From Allomyces macrogynus ATCC 38327 (lineage: Eukaryota > Blastocladiomycota > Blastocladiomycetes > Blastocladiales > Blastocladiaceae), in contig GG745349.1 of the NCBI GenBank assembly GCA_000151295.1, positions 383,523-400,962 on the forward strand: a DNA stretch of 17,440 nucleotides, given 5' to 3'. Shown here piece after piece: positions 1 through 9,782 of this stretch. The notes under the pieces are model-generated. The model was not told the DNA's origin, searched no databases, and saw only the letters and a program-made list of their open reading frames with translations. How positions within the stretch are numbered: position 1 is the stretch's first letter; each line of letters starts with the position of its first letter. A program made the position numbers and the translations under genes.

Positions 1-1368
1 CCGTTCCTGCAATGCGCAATTCGAGTGCAGGACTCCCATTCATGCATCCCCCCTGTCCCTGATGGCCCGCTGATCACACGCACTCTTGTGCGACCATGGG
101 ACCCCGCACTATCCAGGGGCGGAGATGAAGCCGCGCGTGGGCGTAATCGCCTGTTCCGATCCTTCGTGGGCGTTGATGTCGCGCGGACACGCGCGACGCT
201 CGCGCCAAAGACTGGGTGTGATCCGACGCGCACGATCCGCTCACCGTGGAAGTCCCGCCAAGTCACCCTTCATAATTTGCGAGCACAAGCGCCGTGTGCG
301 CGCTGGCCACCAGCGGCGAGCAAACACATCGCACGACTCGTGTGGCGCGCTTGTCGTCTCCAGGCCGCACGCGCAACACACGTTCCCCACTCTCGCCTCG
401 ATGTGAGACTTGGGCGTTGCCAGCCGGCGCGACAACCTCCAACACCCGTCTCCCACTTCGCATCTCCCATTTTTTGACCACTGTTGCCGTCACCATGATC
501 CCTGATGATCCCTGCGCGGGTCACCGTGACGTCCGATCGCGCTATGTTGGCACCGTGGGCATGGGAGGAACCACGTGCTGATGTGTTGTGGTGGGTCATC
601 CAGGGCCACAAAGCAGGCGACTTGCATCCCCATCCCATCCCCATGACTCGGCATGAACCGCCACTCGAACGCCATCGCGAGGCCGGGTGAGTCCATGCCG
701 CGTGGATGGGATCGAATTAGACATAGCAGCAGCAGGGAGCGCGTGTCTGGCGGGAGCACCGACGCGTTGGAGGGACATGCAACCAGCGCGAGCGGAGAAC
801 GTTCGGCCCATCCCTCATCAACTCCACGAGGAGGGTCGCCGCCACCAGAGCGGGTGCTCGCGCCGCGTGATTCTGCCTGCCCCCACGTTCGTGCGAGAGT
901 CTGTTCGTTGCCGGGTCTTCCAACACCGACGGATGGCGTGAAGCACGAAAGGCAAAGCAACGTGCAGGGGATCCACCCCCCCTCCCCCCTCCCCCCCCCA
1001 ACCTTGTCCAAGCATGCATAGGCTGGACTGACCGGCCAGCCGACCGACGACGCGCCCCCGTCGCCGTCCCTGTCGTTCGTCTGCTGAAGCGCGTCGAGCA
1101 CCGATCAAGTGCGCGTTCCCGTACATGTTTCGAGCAATTCCGCGTTCGCGTTGGTCTTGGGGAAAGGGCAAGCGGAGTGGATCGGTACGCGGGGCAGCGC
1201 TTGGTGTAAATTAAAACAGCCAGCGGCGCCAAAAAACGACCTTGAATTTCACCAGGGAACAAGCACCCTACCTTGCATTAGTCAAATTATTAAGAGAAGA
1301 TCTCACCAACTTGATCATGACGGTGACCCAAACCCGGGTGTTGCGTGACAATTTTATCTTAGACAAAA
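1..1368. other. No supported gene; C-rich tract and AT-rich 3' part
   Basis: Several open frames of 60-200 codons occur here on both strands, but their translations are Arg/Pro/Ala/Cys-rich, have no recognisable domain, and overlap one another, as expected by chance in GC-rich DNA. A nearly pure C tract interrupted by single T or A bases lies at about 976-999. From about 1200 onward the composition becomes clearly AT-rich. This part probably contains the 3' untranslated region of the reverse-strand ADIP gene whose stop is at 1369. No tRNA, rRNA or clear transposon end was seen. Confidence 0.55.
976..999. repeat. Poly-C low-complexity tract
   Basis: Runs of 5-9 C separated by single T bases occupy this stretch. 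It is directly visible, non-coding, and prone to length errors in sequencing. Confidence 0.85.
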
Positions 1369-1375
1369 TCATACT
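1215..1375 (+). other. AT-rich open segment, possible foreign or transposon-derived fragment
   Basis: A forward frame stays open from just after a TAA at 1212 and encodes an amphipathic, helix-like stretch with residues such as FTREQAPYLALVKLLRED, then an Ile/Leu/Asp-rich part. Its codons are A/T-ending (TTA, AAA, ATA), unlike the G/C-ending codons of every gene nearby. It has no ATG at its beginning and runs into the antisense of the ADIP 3' end. It may be a relic of a mobile element or simply AT-rich 3' UTR that is open by chance. I do not recognise the peptide. Confidence 0.25.
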
Positions 1376-3909
1376 CGACCTGCGCGACGCTGGGTGCCGA
1401 CGCGGCGCCGTACCGTGCCATCCCTCCCGCGGTGGCAGGCCGCGCTTTGCATCGACGACCCCGCTGACGACTCTGACCCGGGCCGGGGTCGGGAACAATT
1501 TGAGGCGCGCGCATTCCCGAGGTGGGGCCGTGCGGGCCCCGAACTAACGTTGGTGGGGGTACCGTAAACTGCGCGTGCCCAGGACCCGGATGCCGGTGCC
1601 GACAACACGGACGATGACCGTGACAGCGACCGCGGCGGGTTACGCGGAGCGACTGTGGGTGAAATCTTGGCCTGCTTCCCCGGTGGCGGCGGCAGATGCA
1701 GGTGGTGCGACGGCGGCGTATCGACCAATCCGGGCGTCGACCACGGGCGGTGGCCCGGTGCCTGCGCATCGGTTCCGTCGGCCGCGGGGATCTGCGAGAC
1801 GTCGGCGCCAAACCACGTCGCGTCGTGCGGGACCGACCGGTAACTCTGCGGCGTCTCGTAAATGATCGAACCCTCGGCCGAGGCGGGCACGCGGCGGTCG
1901 GCCGCGTCGTCAGCGGGGTCGTCGTCGTGCACCGAGTACCGGTCGCCGCCCGAGACAGACGAGCGCATGTCGTTGGTCACGTCGTCGTCGATCTCCTCAG
2001 TCACTTCCTCGACCTGCGACATCATCGCGCCGCCGGGCTCTGACATGACCACCGACGGCGCGCGCGAAGACGGGCCGGCCGACGCCATTCCGCCAACACT
2101 GCTGCCGCCGGTGCCGCCGTTGCCCTGCAGCGCGTTCATCAAACTCGCAAACGAGCCCGTCGACAGCCGCGAATTGCGCCGCGTCACGTCGCGGCCAAAC
2201 GACGTGCGCGCCTGGGTGCGTGACGGCGTCGGCGACGCGCCGTACCCGACGCCCGCCGAACCGTATGCCGGGAGCGGGGTCCGGGCGCGGAAACGGCCGC
2301 TGCAGCCGCAGCAAACGGCGGCCGAGGCCCCCGCCGCGGCCCAGCGGGCGCGCGTGCTTGCATGAACGAGCTCGCTTGACGACTGAATATCGCTGGTGTT
2401 ATCGACGCCGCCGCGGCCAATATCGTTCGTCGTGCAGCCAGTTCTCAATCTGCGCTTGAGTGCTGGACCCATATCCTGGCTTGAGTTCGCCGAGCTTTCG
2501 ACGGCGAGATTCTGGATGCGGTCGTCATGAGTCGCGAATATGGTCATTCTGCTTCTCGATCGTGGGTTGACGGTCGACCAAGCACGTGCGCGGCAGCGAC
2601 CGACTCGGCATGGTCGTCCCACTCGTTGCGCAATGCCTGCAGCGCCTCGTAGACGCGCTGCTCGACCGTCTCGCGCACGAGCTCGAACGGCATGTTGAGC
2701 ACAGGCGGCGGCGAGTCGCCCGGCACGACGCTCGCGTGCATGTGCTGCAGTTCGCGCCACAGGTCGTAGAGCGACTGCTTGAGGTGGTCGACCTCAGCCA
2801 GCAGCTCGCGTTCGCGCTGCTCGGTCGCGTGCAGGACCTGCGCGTAGAACTCGTCCTTTTCACCGAGCCTCTTGCCGCGGAACGCGGTCGGGTTCGCAAC
2901 GGTGAAGTAGATTTTCGCGTCACGCAGCCGGTCGTTGGTGAGCTTGAGCATCTTGTCCTTGGCCTGCTTGAGCTCGCGCTCCCATTTGCGCTTCTCGTGC
3001 TAAGGAGGGTCATGGGCGGTGGTGAGTGACGCGCGAGATGGGGGAAACGATGAGATCAAGTCGTACATCAAACTGGGCCTTGGATTTCAGAAAACTGCTC
3101 TTGGTGCGCTTGAGTTCGTCGGCCGTCACCTTGAGCCGATCATTGACCTCCTTGAGCTGGCTCTGCAATTTGCTGGGTGGAGAGAGTGGGGATGGGGCGT
3201 CAGATTCCGAAAAGCACAGTGGCACCAACGCGTCGACCAGCACGCAGCCAGCGTGCGTCCCTGCACTTGGCAATTTGCGCCCTTGCTTCGCGTTCCACAA
3301 GCGCCGTGCGGTCCTGTTGTCTCTCCTGTTCAATATCCGTGGTCGTCGCGTCTCGTCTCGTCGGTCAGTCGGGACGACTGGGAGAGATGGTCGTCACGAC
3401 GAAAAACGGCACCAATTTCGCGACCATCGTGTCATAGTCGGACTCTACCCGACGGAAGTTGGACTCAAGGTCCGAGCGGTAGGCACTTTCGCGCTAATTC
3501 AGTGCGTGGGGTCAATCGTCGCCGCGAGCGCCGCCGCGTCCACACACACAGACGAACCTGCCGTTGCTGCAAGAGCATGAACATGGCGTTCATGATATCG
3601 GCGGCCTGGTTTTCGTTGGCGCCCACGAATTGCAGCGGACTGGGCAGGCCGTTAAGCGCGAGTTCGCGATTCAGGTACTCGACGGCATTGTTGAGGTTCT
3701 CGGGACCGGCAAATGACGTCCTGGCGCGGCGAACAAGGTGGATAAGTTGCGCGACGATGGAGGGGAGGCTCTGGTGCTGATTGAACAGCAACCAAGGTGA
3801 TTTCCAGCCGAAATGCATACGATTGGTTGGATGGCTGCTCGAAACCCGGGTCCTCGTCCATGACATAGTCGCCGTCGTCGGCATAATAAGATGTGCGCCC
3901 GAGCATCAT
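1369..3909 (-). CDS. ADIP/SSX2IP-family coiled-coil centrosome protein
   Basis: Seven exons give a phase-consistent model: 3909-3821, 3720-3558, 3493-3413, 3325-3267, 3172-3067, 2999-2586, 2511-1369 (684 aa; introns 64-100 nt). Residues about 30-300 resemble the ADIP (afadin/alpha-actinin-binding) family: an N-terminal NLNNAVEYLNREL segment followed by LGxPS-like LNGLPSP, a long coiled coil, a QFDHEKRKWEREL block, and a late PFELVRETVEQRV block near residue 270. Human SSX2IP and fission yeast Msd1 anchor microtubules at centrosomes or spindle pole bodies and basal bodies. The last exon adds about 380 residues of low-complexity Ser/Pro/Asp-rich sequence, probably disordered and not part of the family core. 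Its last stretch is the least certain. The ATG pair at 3909 is the first in frame, but coding-like sequence continues upstream and a start at 4141 is possible. The gene is divergent from ORC5. Confidence 0.88.
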
Positions 3910-4275
3910 CTTGACGGGAGACCGCTTTTCGAAATTGATTGGCCGTTGGTCAGGTTCGTGGTCGCTCGGGGGAGTGGTCGGCTTGTCGACTGGAGCGCTT
4001 CTTTGCCGTGAGCGTGTTGCTGCGAGCCCGGGTCCGCTCGGCCGGGTAGAATGCCGCGAGTAAACCGGGTGCCGAGAGTTGGAGGTCGGGAACAGTTGCT
4101 CGACGTCGTCGACAGTGATGGGTTGTGAGATGGTCGGCCATCGTCGAGGCGGTGGTTGCGGTGAGATGCGGTGAGCAGGTCAGCGAGCAGCACATGATCG
4201 AGAAGCAAAGGCAGGGACACTTGGACATGGTCGTCGTCTCGGCATGCACTCGATCAACCCACCAACACAACCACC
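3910..4275. promoter_or_regulatory. Divergent ADIP / ORC5 upstream region
   Basis: This 366 nt spacer separates the reverse-strand ADIP ATG from the ORC5 ATG, so both promoters must lie here. On the reverse strand the ADIP frame stays open through 3910-4179 with protein-like content (for example a VDDVEQLFPTS segment) but no ATG. An ATG at 4141 in another frame has A at -3 and G at +4. If 4141 is the true ADIP start, the shared promoter shrinks to about 134 nt. No TATA box or defined factor site could be supported. Confidence 0.5.
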
Positions 4276-6020
4276 ATGCCACCAAGAACAGCACCACCAG
4301 CGACGCTCACCCTCAACGAGGTGGCCCAAAAGTTTCCACAACGAGCCGAGGCCATTGATGAGCTGCAGAACCTCCTGGGCGATGTTCGTCGTACCGAATC
4401 CAGCACCCTCTCGCAAGAGTCAAATCCTCATGCCTGCACGCATCCGCTTGGTCGTTTCCGGTGTCTAGCTCGACCTACCCGCCCCGCGAGTACCCATTGT
4501 CGTGCACGGTGCCGCGTCAACGGGCAAGACGGCCGTCCTGACGGCTGCTCACGCTGCCTACAATGTCGCCAGGCCATTCCACGCGGCGTTCGTGTCGTGC
4601 GAAACGGCCATCACGCCTAAACTGCTCTTAACCAAGATTATCCAGCAATGGACCGACTCGGCGCGGCCAGATCGGGTCGCGGTTCCGAGGGCCGACTCGC
4701 TGTGCGGTTTTGTCACAGCGGCACGAGTCGTGATCCCTTCCGGAGCGATGGCACGTCACGTCATGGTACCGCCGATTCGATTCTGGCCCCTGCACGTTTT
4801 CGTTTTCCTGAATTGACTGGGATGCACTGTTACTGTAGATCATCGACGACGCCGACCAGCTTTTGGGATGGGGCAGCGAGATCATCCAGTTCCTCCTCCG
4901 CGTCGCTGAATTGGTGCGTTTGGCCTTGATTCCCTTCAAGTATTCCGGAAGAGAAGCTCATTGCGCTCGCTCTCCACCCTAGACCTGTCGCCCAATCGTG
5001 CCCATTCTCGTCACCAAATCTGATTGGCGCCAGTTCACGCCGCTGTTCCCCGCCCTCGTCGTCGAGTTTCCGCCTTACTCAAAGGAGGAAGTATGTTCCA
5101 TTTTGCTCGAGTCGGCCCCCGCTGCCGACCCTGTTGACGATGCGAACGGCGAAGGCGAAAACGAGGCCGTGGCAGATCCATTCCCCGTCTACCAGCTCCT
5201 CGCCGAGATGCTGTTTGACACGATGCGACAGTGCTGCAACAACCTCGAGGAGATTCGCTACGTGACCAACCACGTTTTTGCGCTGGCGCGCACGCTGATT
5301 GCCGACGGGACCGGTACTGTCGTGTTCTTCAATTTCTCGCTCGCACACTGAGCCTTATTTCCCTGACCGTCTCCACTCTCTGTTTGGCAGTCGACGTCAA
5401 GTATCCGCACCGCGTCATGAACCACGTCAAGGACGACGTCAAGCACCTGACGATGCAGCTCTACTCGGGCCATTCGTCGGCGCCCATGACCTCGGAAAAG
5501 GACGACAAGCTCAACCTCGAGCTGCCGACCACGACCAAGTTTTTGCTGATTGCCGCCTACTTGGCGTCCTACAACCCGACCACGCTCGACCGCCATTTCT
5601 TCACCAAGGGCCGTGATACGTCGCAGGTCAAGCGGCGCAAAGTCGATGCGTCAGGCAAGAAGGTTGCTGGCGCGGGACCTGTCCGCCAGCAGCTCCTGGG
5701 GCCCAAGACGTTCCCGCTCGAGCGCATGCTCGCGATCTTTCACTCGATTGCCGACGATCAGGTCGAGAACAACATGGACATCCACCACCAGGTGCGTTTG
5801 CGACTGGCCATGTTGATGCGCGGTGTTGGTGCTCACCCATCCCATTGCTGACTCGTAGGTTGCAACGCTTATTTCGCTGCGGTACCTGACGCGCGTGAGC
5901 GCGGCCGATGCGATCGACAACTACCGGTGCAAGTGTAACGTATCGTTTGAGATTGTGCAACAGATTGCCAAGTCGTTGCGTTTTGAGCTGAGCGAGTGCC
6001 TGCATGATGTCCATTCGTGA
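4276..6020 (+). CDS. ORC5: Origin recognition complex subunit 5
   Basis: Six exons join in phase: 4276-4383, 4469-4729, 4839-4913, 4983-5313, 5391-5791, 5859-6020 (445 aa; human ORC5 is about 435; introns 67-109 nt). ORC5 is an AAA+ subunit of the nuclear complex that marks replication origins and helps load MCM2-7. A Walker A motif GAASTGKT lies at residues 50-57, with Lys and Thr intact, and a Walker B motif IIDDAD at about 124-129, right at the start of exon 3. The C-terminal ORC5 signature is clear: KFLLIAAYLASYNP near residue 310, then RHFFTKG and LLGPKTFPLERMLAI, which are close to the human protein. Exon 4 carries an acidic insert (about 20 residues with DDANGEGENEA) absent from animals. 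The start was chosen because exon 1 is in phase with the P-loop exon and begins at the first ATG in that frame. Confidence 0.96.
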
Positions 6021-6799
6021 TTCGTCTTGAACATACGGCTGCTTCTCCATCTTTCCATTCTTTTTGCTTGATCCTGGCCATGAGGCCTCTCCCCGCTGTT
6101 GCGCTCAAACCGCACGCGCAGCGTGTGCTTCACATTTGCAACGGCAGAACAGGACGGAGACGACAAAAGGGACGTGCCGTCGTCCAAGAAATATCGCAAA
6201 AGGGCACGCCGTTTCGCTTTTACTCGCCCTCGAACGTTGTCAAAGCAACGACAGTGCCGGAGCAGCAGGCTGATCTGTTCGGCCTGGCAGTTCTTGGCAA
6301 CGGGCCAACTGGCACCAACCAGGCCCAACCTGCGTGTTGTGATCTGATCACAGCTCGCGACCACGCGGCCGTCCGCCCTGACAACCACCTCCACAGCACT
6401 CGTGGCAACGCCCCCAGCTTCTCGCAAACGATTTGGCGGCTGCTCGACTAGCAGCCCATAATCAGCACGGCGTCCCCACGCGCGCATCCTGCCAAGCACT
6501 CAAGAACCCAGCTCCTGGACCTCGGATTACTGCAACCGGCCGAAAACCGTCGCCGTCGTGCCGCCGCCGCAACGACAGCCTGTAGGTGGGCCAGATCCAT
6601 ATTGTACTCGACTATGGGCACTCGATCCGGCCCCGGATTGACCCGCCTGGCCGAGTTGCTCGTGGTGGTTCTGGAAGATTCGACGACGAACAGCCGACTG
6701 ACTGATTACGGATGTTACGATGTCGCGATTCGGCGTATTTCCAGTTTTAGACTGGACCTCTCTCGGCCTCTTGTCGTCCCCGCCCTGTAACGCTCCACT
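6021..6799. other. Intergenic region between ORC5 and TMEM164-like gene
   Basis: This stretch should hold the ORC5 3' UTR and the promoter of the next gene. Overlapping open frames on both strands (for example 6017-6451 forward and 5921-6499 reverse) have no recognisable domain, no splice-linked continuation and mixed composition. I see no RNA gene or repeat here. Confidence 0.5.
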
Positions 6800-8063
6800 A
6801 TGCCGTGGTACATCTTCGACCGACACGTTCTCGAGCCTCTCGGGGACTTCGTCAAGATGTGGTCCGCCGACTTGCCGCTCGAATCCGACTTTTCGACGTC
6901 GCTGTTTGGCAGCTGGTACCTGACGCCCAAGCAGCACGCGGTCGAGTTTATTATCTACAACCTCGCGTTCCTGTATCTCTTTGTCGTTTTCCTGAAGAAG
7001 GCGCTCGCGCCGGGGTATGTTGCCCTCACGATTTTCGCGCGCGTTGATTTGCGGATTCCGCGCTCTGACCCGTGGATGCGCATATATGACAGCACGGCGA
7101 TTGCCAAGGCGCTCGAAAATGCCAAGAAGGCGGCGCCCACGCGCCGATCCAAGGTCGATTTGGCGCTGGTCGCGGTCCTTGCCGCGTCCTTGGCGCTCGT
7201 TTGGTACCACAAGGGCAACTCGGGCACGCGCATCTTTTTGCTGCAGCCGTGCCACGTGAGCATGGTGACGCTCATCGTCATGATGCTGTGGAGCCCCAAG
7301 AGCAGCGTGCCGCACGTACGTTCTCCCGACCGTGTGGATCGTCGCTGCAGTTTGGCTGCAAACTGACGTTGCATGTGTCCTCTTCTCCTAGGTCGTCTTC
7401 AACGTCTATTTGCGTGCGTAGCACTGGTTTTGTTTGTTCAGTTCGAATGATGGTCAAGCGCTGACTTTGCGACCCGTTTCGGAGAACAGACACGATGTGG
7501 GGAACGTGCGTACTTTGTTGCTCCGAAGTTGCGCGCCTGTGGAGAGCAGCTTGATCTGACGCGTTGCATCGTTTCTAGGCTCTTGGCGATTTTCTCGCCC
7601 GACTTGCGCGACAACAAGCAGTTCCTCGAGGTCGAGAACTTTTGGTTCGGTACCAACGTCGCCTCCCTCCATCTCGTCGCCTGCAGTTTACGCATGCCTG
7701 TCCTGAACCGTTCTCTCCGCCTTCCCAGAACACTACGCGCTCCTGATCACGCCGCTCATCATCACCTACAACAACCGACTCGTCGCGTTCCCGGTCTCGC
7801 GCGACTTGGCATTGGCGTCGTTCCTGTTCAAGGCGCTCTACCACTCGCTCGTCTTGGCGCCTGTCTCGCTGCGGTCGGGCAACAACCTCAACTACCTGCT
7901 GATGCCGCCGCCTGGTCCGCTCCAGTTGTTTGGCGAGCTCTACCGGCTCGTCATGTATCTGTTCTGCTGCCTGCTCACGTTTGCGACGCGGTATGTCCTC
8001 GCCGAGGTAGTGCTGCGCATCATGCCACGGCGCAAGGGGGACAAGAAGGTGAAGCGCGAGTAA
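6800..8063 (+). CDS. TMEM164-family membrane acyltransferase homologue
   Basis: Exons 6800-7315, 7392-7413, 7490-7505, 7579-7649 and 7729-8063 join in phase. An additional in-frame intron at 7015-7092 (78 nt, GTATGT donor, CTGAC, ACAG acceptor) is likely. With it removed the product is 293 aa, close to human TMEM164 (about 297); retained, it is 319 aa. Human TMEM164 is reported to be an acyltransferase making arachidonoyl ether phospholipids, acting in ER/Golgi membranes. The family signature is visible as LLQPCHVSM (the conserved PCH, with the presumed active-site Cys) and SGNNLNYLLMPPPGP before the last span. Hydrophobic segments fall at AVEFIIYNLAFLYLFVVFL, VDLALVAVLAASLALVW, the stretch after PCHV, HYALLITPLIITY, the DLALASFLF region and the final LYRLVMYLFCCLLTF. 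The C-terminus ends in KVKRE, fitting a KxKxx ER-retrieval signal. The ATG at 6800 has A at -3. Confidence 0.9.
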
Positions 8064-8293
8064 AGCTCGGCGGGCATGGACCAGTGGGTGGAGAAAGAGG
8101 CAAATAATGCAAGGAACAGATTGAGCGTGTATTTCGTTGGAATTGCGTGGCGGGGCATATTGATTCGGAGAAGCGTATTCTGGAGATCTCCGACTTCGCA
8201 ATCACCAGCGTCAGACGAGTTCTGTCGGATTGCGAGAGCAAGGGGGATGCAACAACATGTAGAACGATTCGCGCGCAATCACTGTCGACGGGC
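8064..8293. other. Short spacer between two forward genes
   Basis: About 230 nt separate the TMEM164-like stop from the next ATG. The second gene's frame is open upstream to about 8147, but without an ATG. The spacer must hold the 3' end of one gene and the promoter of the next. No defined signals were seen. Confidence 0.45.
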
Positions 8294-9545
8294 ATGAGCA
8301 TCCATGGCAACAATCTGCTTACGTCGGTCGCAATTGGGGTGTACTGCGTTCGGGTCGGCATTGTTGTCACGACGTTCCCACTCTTCATCAACAATGTCGC
8401 GTACTTTGCCGTGGTCTTTGGTGCGCCCCTCGCCATGGCAAGTTGTGTTTGTTCAATGCGTTCTGAGTGCTCGCTGGCGACTGTCGGCTCGATCTCTGTG
8501 ATTTCGCACTCACGAGCCCACAGATGCATCGAAAGAACGTGTCTGAGGTGTTTCAAGTCGTGTCTCCAGTCACGACTAGCGTGGTTGTCTTTGGCCTTAC
8601 CTTGGAGCGATTCAAAGGTTGCGTATCGAGTGGATCCCGAGATTGAACGCCAAGTGGTTCAAGCCGCGCGTCTAAAGGCAGATGCTCTTCTTCACAACGT
8701 CCCTTCTATTTGTCGGCCTCGCCCTGATCGCGTGGTCGTACATGGGAACGCTCACCATGACGGACCCGATCCCGGCGTCGATATTCCGGCAACGCATCAT
8801 GACACTGGTCGTCGGCACCTGTTCGATTGGCGACTGGGCCATGACGGTCATCATCTTCCGCCTGGTGCTCTGCATCCGATAGCAGGTGCTCGTGCCAGTC
8901 TCCAACGAGCAATCCGCGCCGCCCTCGGGGTCACACCTTGTTGACGCCGTTGCCGCATACGGCCGCGTCCAAAGCGGAGCTCGCTTCCGCTTATGCACCC
9001 GCGTCGACGCCGTCGCTCCCCGCGCGGCAAGCCCTGCCCTGGTCATCATCTGTGACATCTCGCGCATTGCGCGCCAACCCGCGCGCGCAACAGCTGGTCT
9101 GGCGCGCTCGTGTCGCTTGTCACGATGTTCTTGGTCATGGTCGTTGGCATCTTGATTTTCCTGTTTGCATCGATATGCCTCGGTACAAGCAGACCCCCAT
9201 GGCGACATTTCCGCTCATTTGTGACTTCGAAACTGCTCGAGCGATTATTAACAGAGAACTGCATCGCGTACCTGACGGCGCACTCGTACATTCTCGTGTC
9301 GATGGTGCGTGATATCTCCGCGCGCTCCGTTGGCTTGCAAAGTTGCGCGAATTGACCCTTCCCAATGTTGATTTCGACAGATCCAGTGGGTCTACACGGT
9401 GGACTTGGTCAACCTGCGCCGAATCGGGCAATGCGGGAGGGGCATCACACGGGTCCAAGCAGCATGCGGATTGCGCGGTCACTCGCAGTCCCAAACTACC
9501 GGCGGCTTGGAAGGAGGGGTGGACTGTGTGCGCGCACAGCTATGA
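8294..9545 (+). CDS. Orphan seven-span membrane protein, GPCR-like topology
   Basis: My model has exons 8294-8446, 8524-8622, 8682-8864, 8899-9041, 9094-9304 and 9381-9545 (about 317 aa). It predicts seven hydrophobic spans: about residues 8-28, 33-51, 63-79, 85-106, 119-143, 195-222 and 240-265. A basic, Ser/Pro/Ala-rich loop of about 50 residues lies between spans 5 and 6. Span 3 ends in LERFKG, similar to the E/D-R-Y/F motif at that place in rhodopsin-type receptors. No NPxxY-like motif is seen in span 7. The introns at 8447-8523 and 9305-9380 (77 and 76 nt) look normal. Those at 8623-8681 (59), 8865-8898 (34) and 9042-9093 (52) are short and the least certain; an alternative donor at 8847 would make the third intron 52 nt. 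I do not recognise the family. The strand and the membrane nature are much surer than the exact exon ends. Confidence 0.65.
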
Positions 9546-9782
9546 CGGTGTAGACTTGAGAATTGGAATGCTTGGTGCCCATGACCTGTATGGGTGTTGG
9601 CTTCGTGAGTTTCGTTCTTCCTGCCGACTCACGAAGTTTTTGACCATGGAAGCACAGTGTAAACAATGGAGAGTGGGTGCTTGCCGCCTGCTCGGGACGG
9701 CAGACTCATGACAACGAAGTGAAGTGGAAGTCGTGATGGTATTTCAGTCCTGCCGCCCTCGGTTCAACTCATCCAGTTCTGC
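9546..9782. other. Convergent 3' spacer
   Basis: About 240 nt lie between the stops of two converging genes, the 7TM protein on the plus strand and RIB43A on the minus strand. It should hold both 3' ends. No clear AATAAA or stable hairpin was seen. Confidence 0.45.

Noticed and set aside
25..1101. Long open frames at 25-477 (plus) and 490-1101 (minus)
   Set aside because: They have Arg/Pro/Cys-rich translations without domains, mutual overlap, and no splice-linked continuation; such frames are common by chance in GC-rich DNA.
5921..6499. Reverse-strand 192-codon frame overlapping the ORC5 3' end
   Set aside because: It overlaps the conserved last ORC5 exon in antisense and has no recognisable family.
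6527..7315. Reverse-strand 262-codon frame over TMEM164 exon 1
   Set aside because: It is the antisense of a well-supported membrane-protein exon; its charged composition is the mirror of hydrophobic codons.
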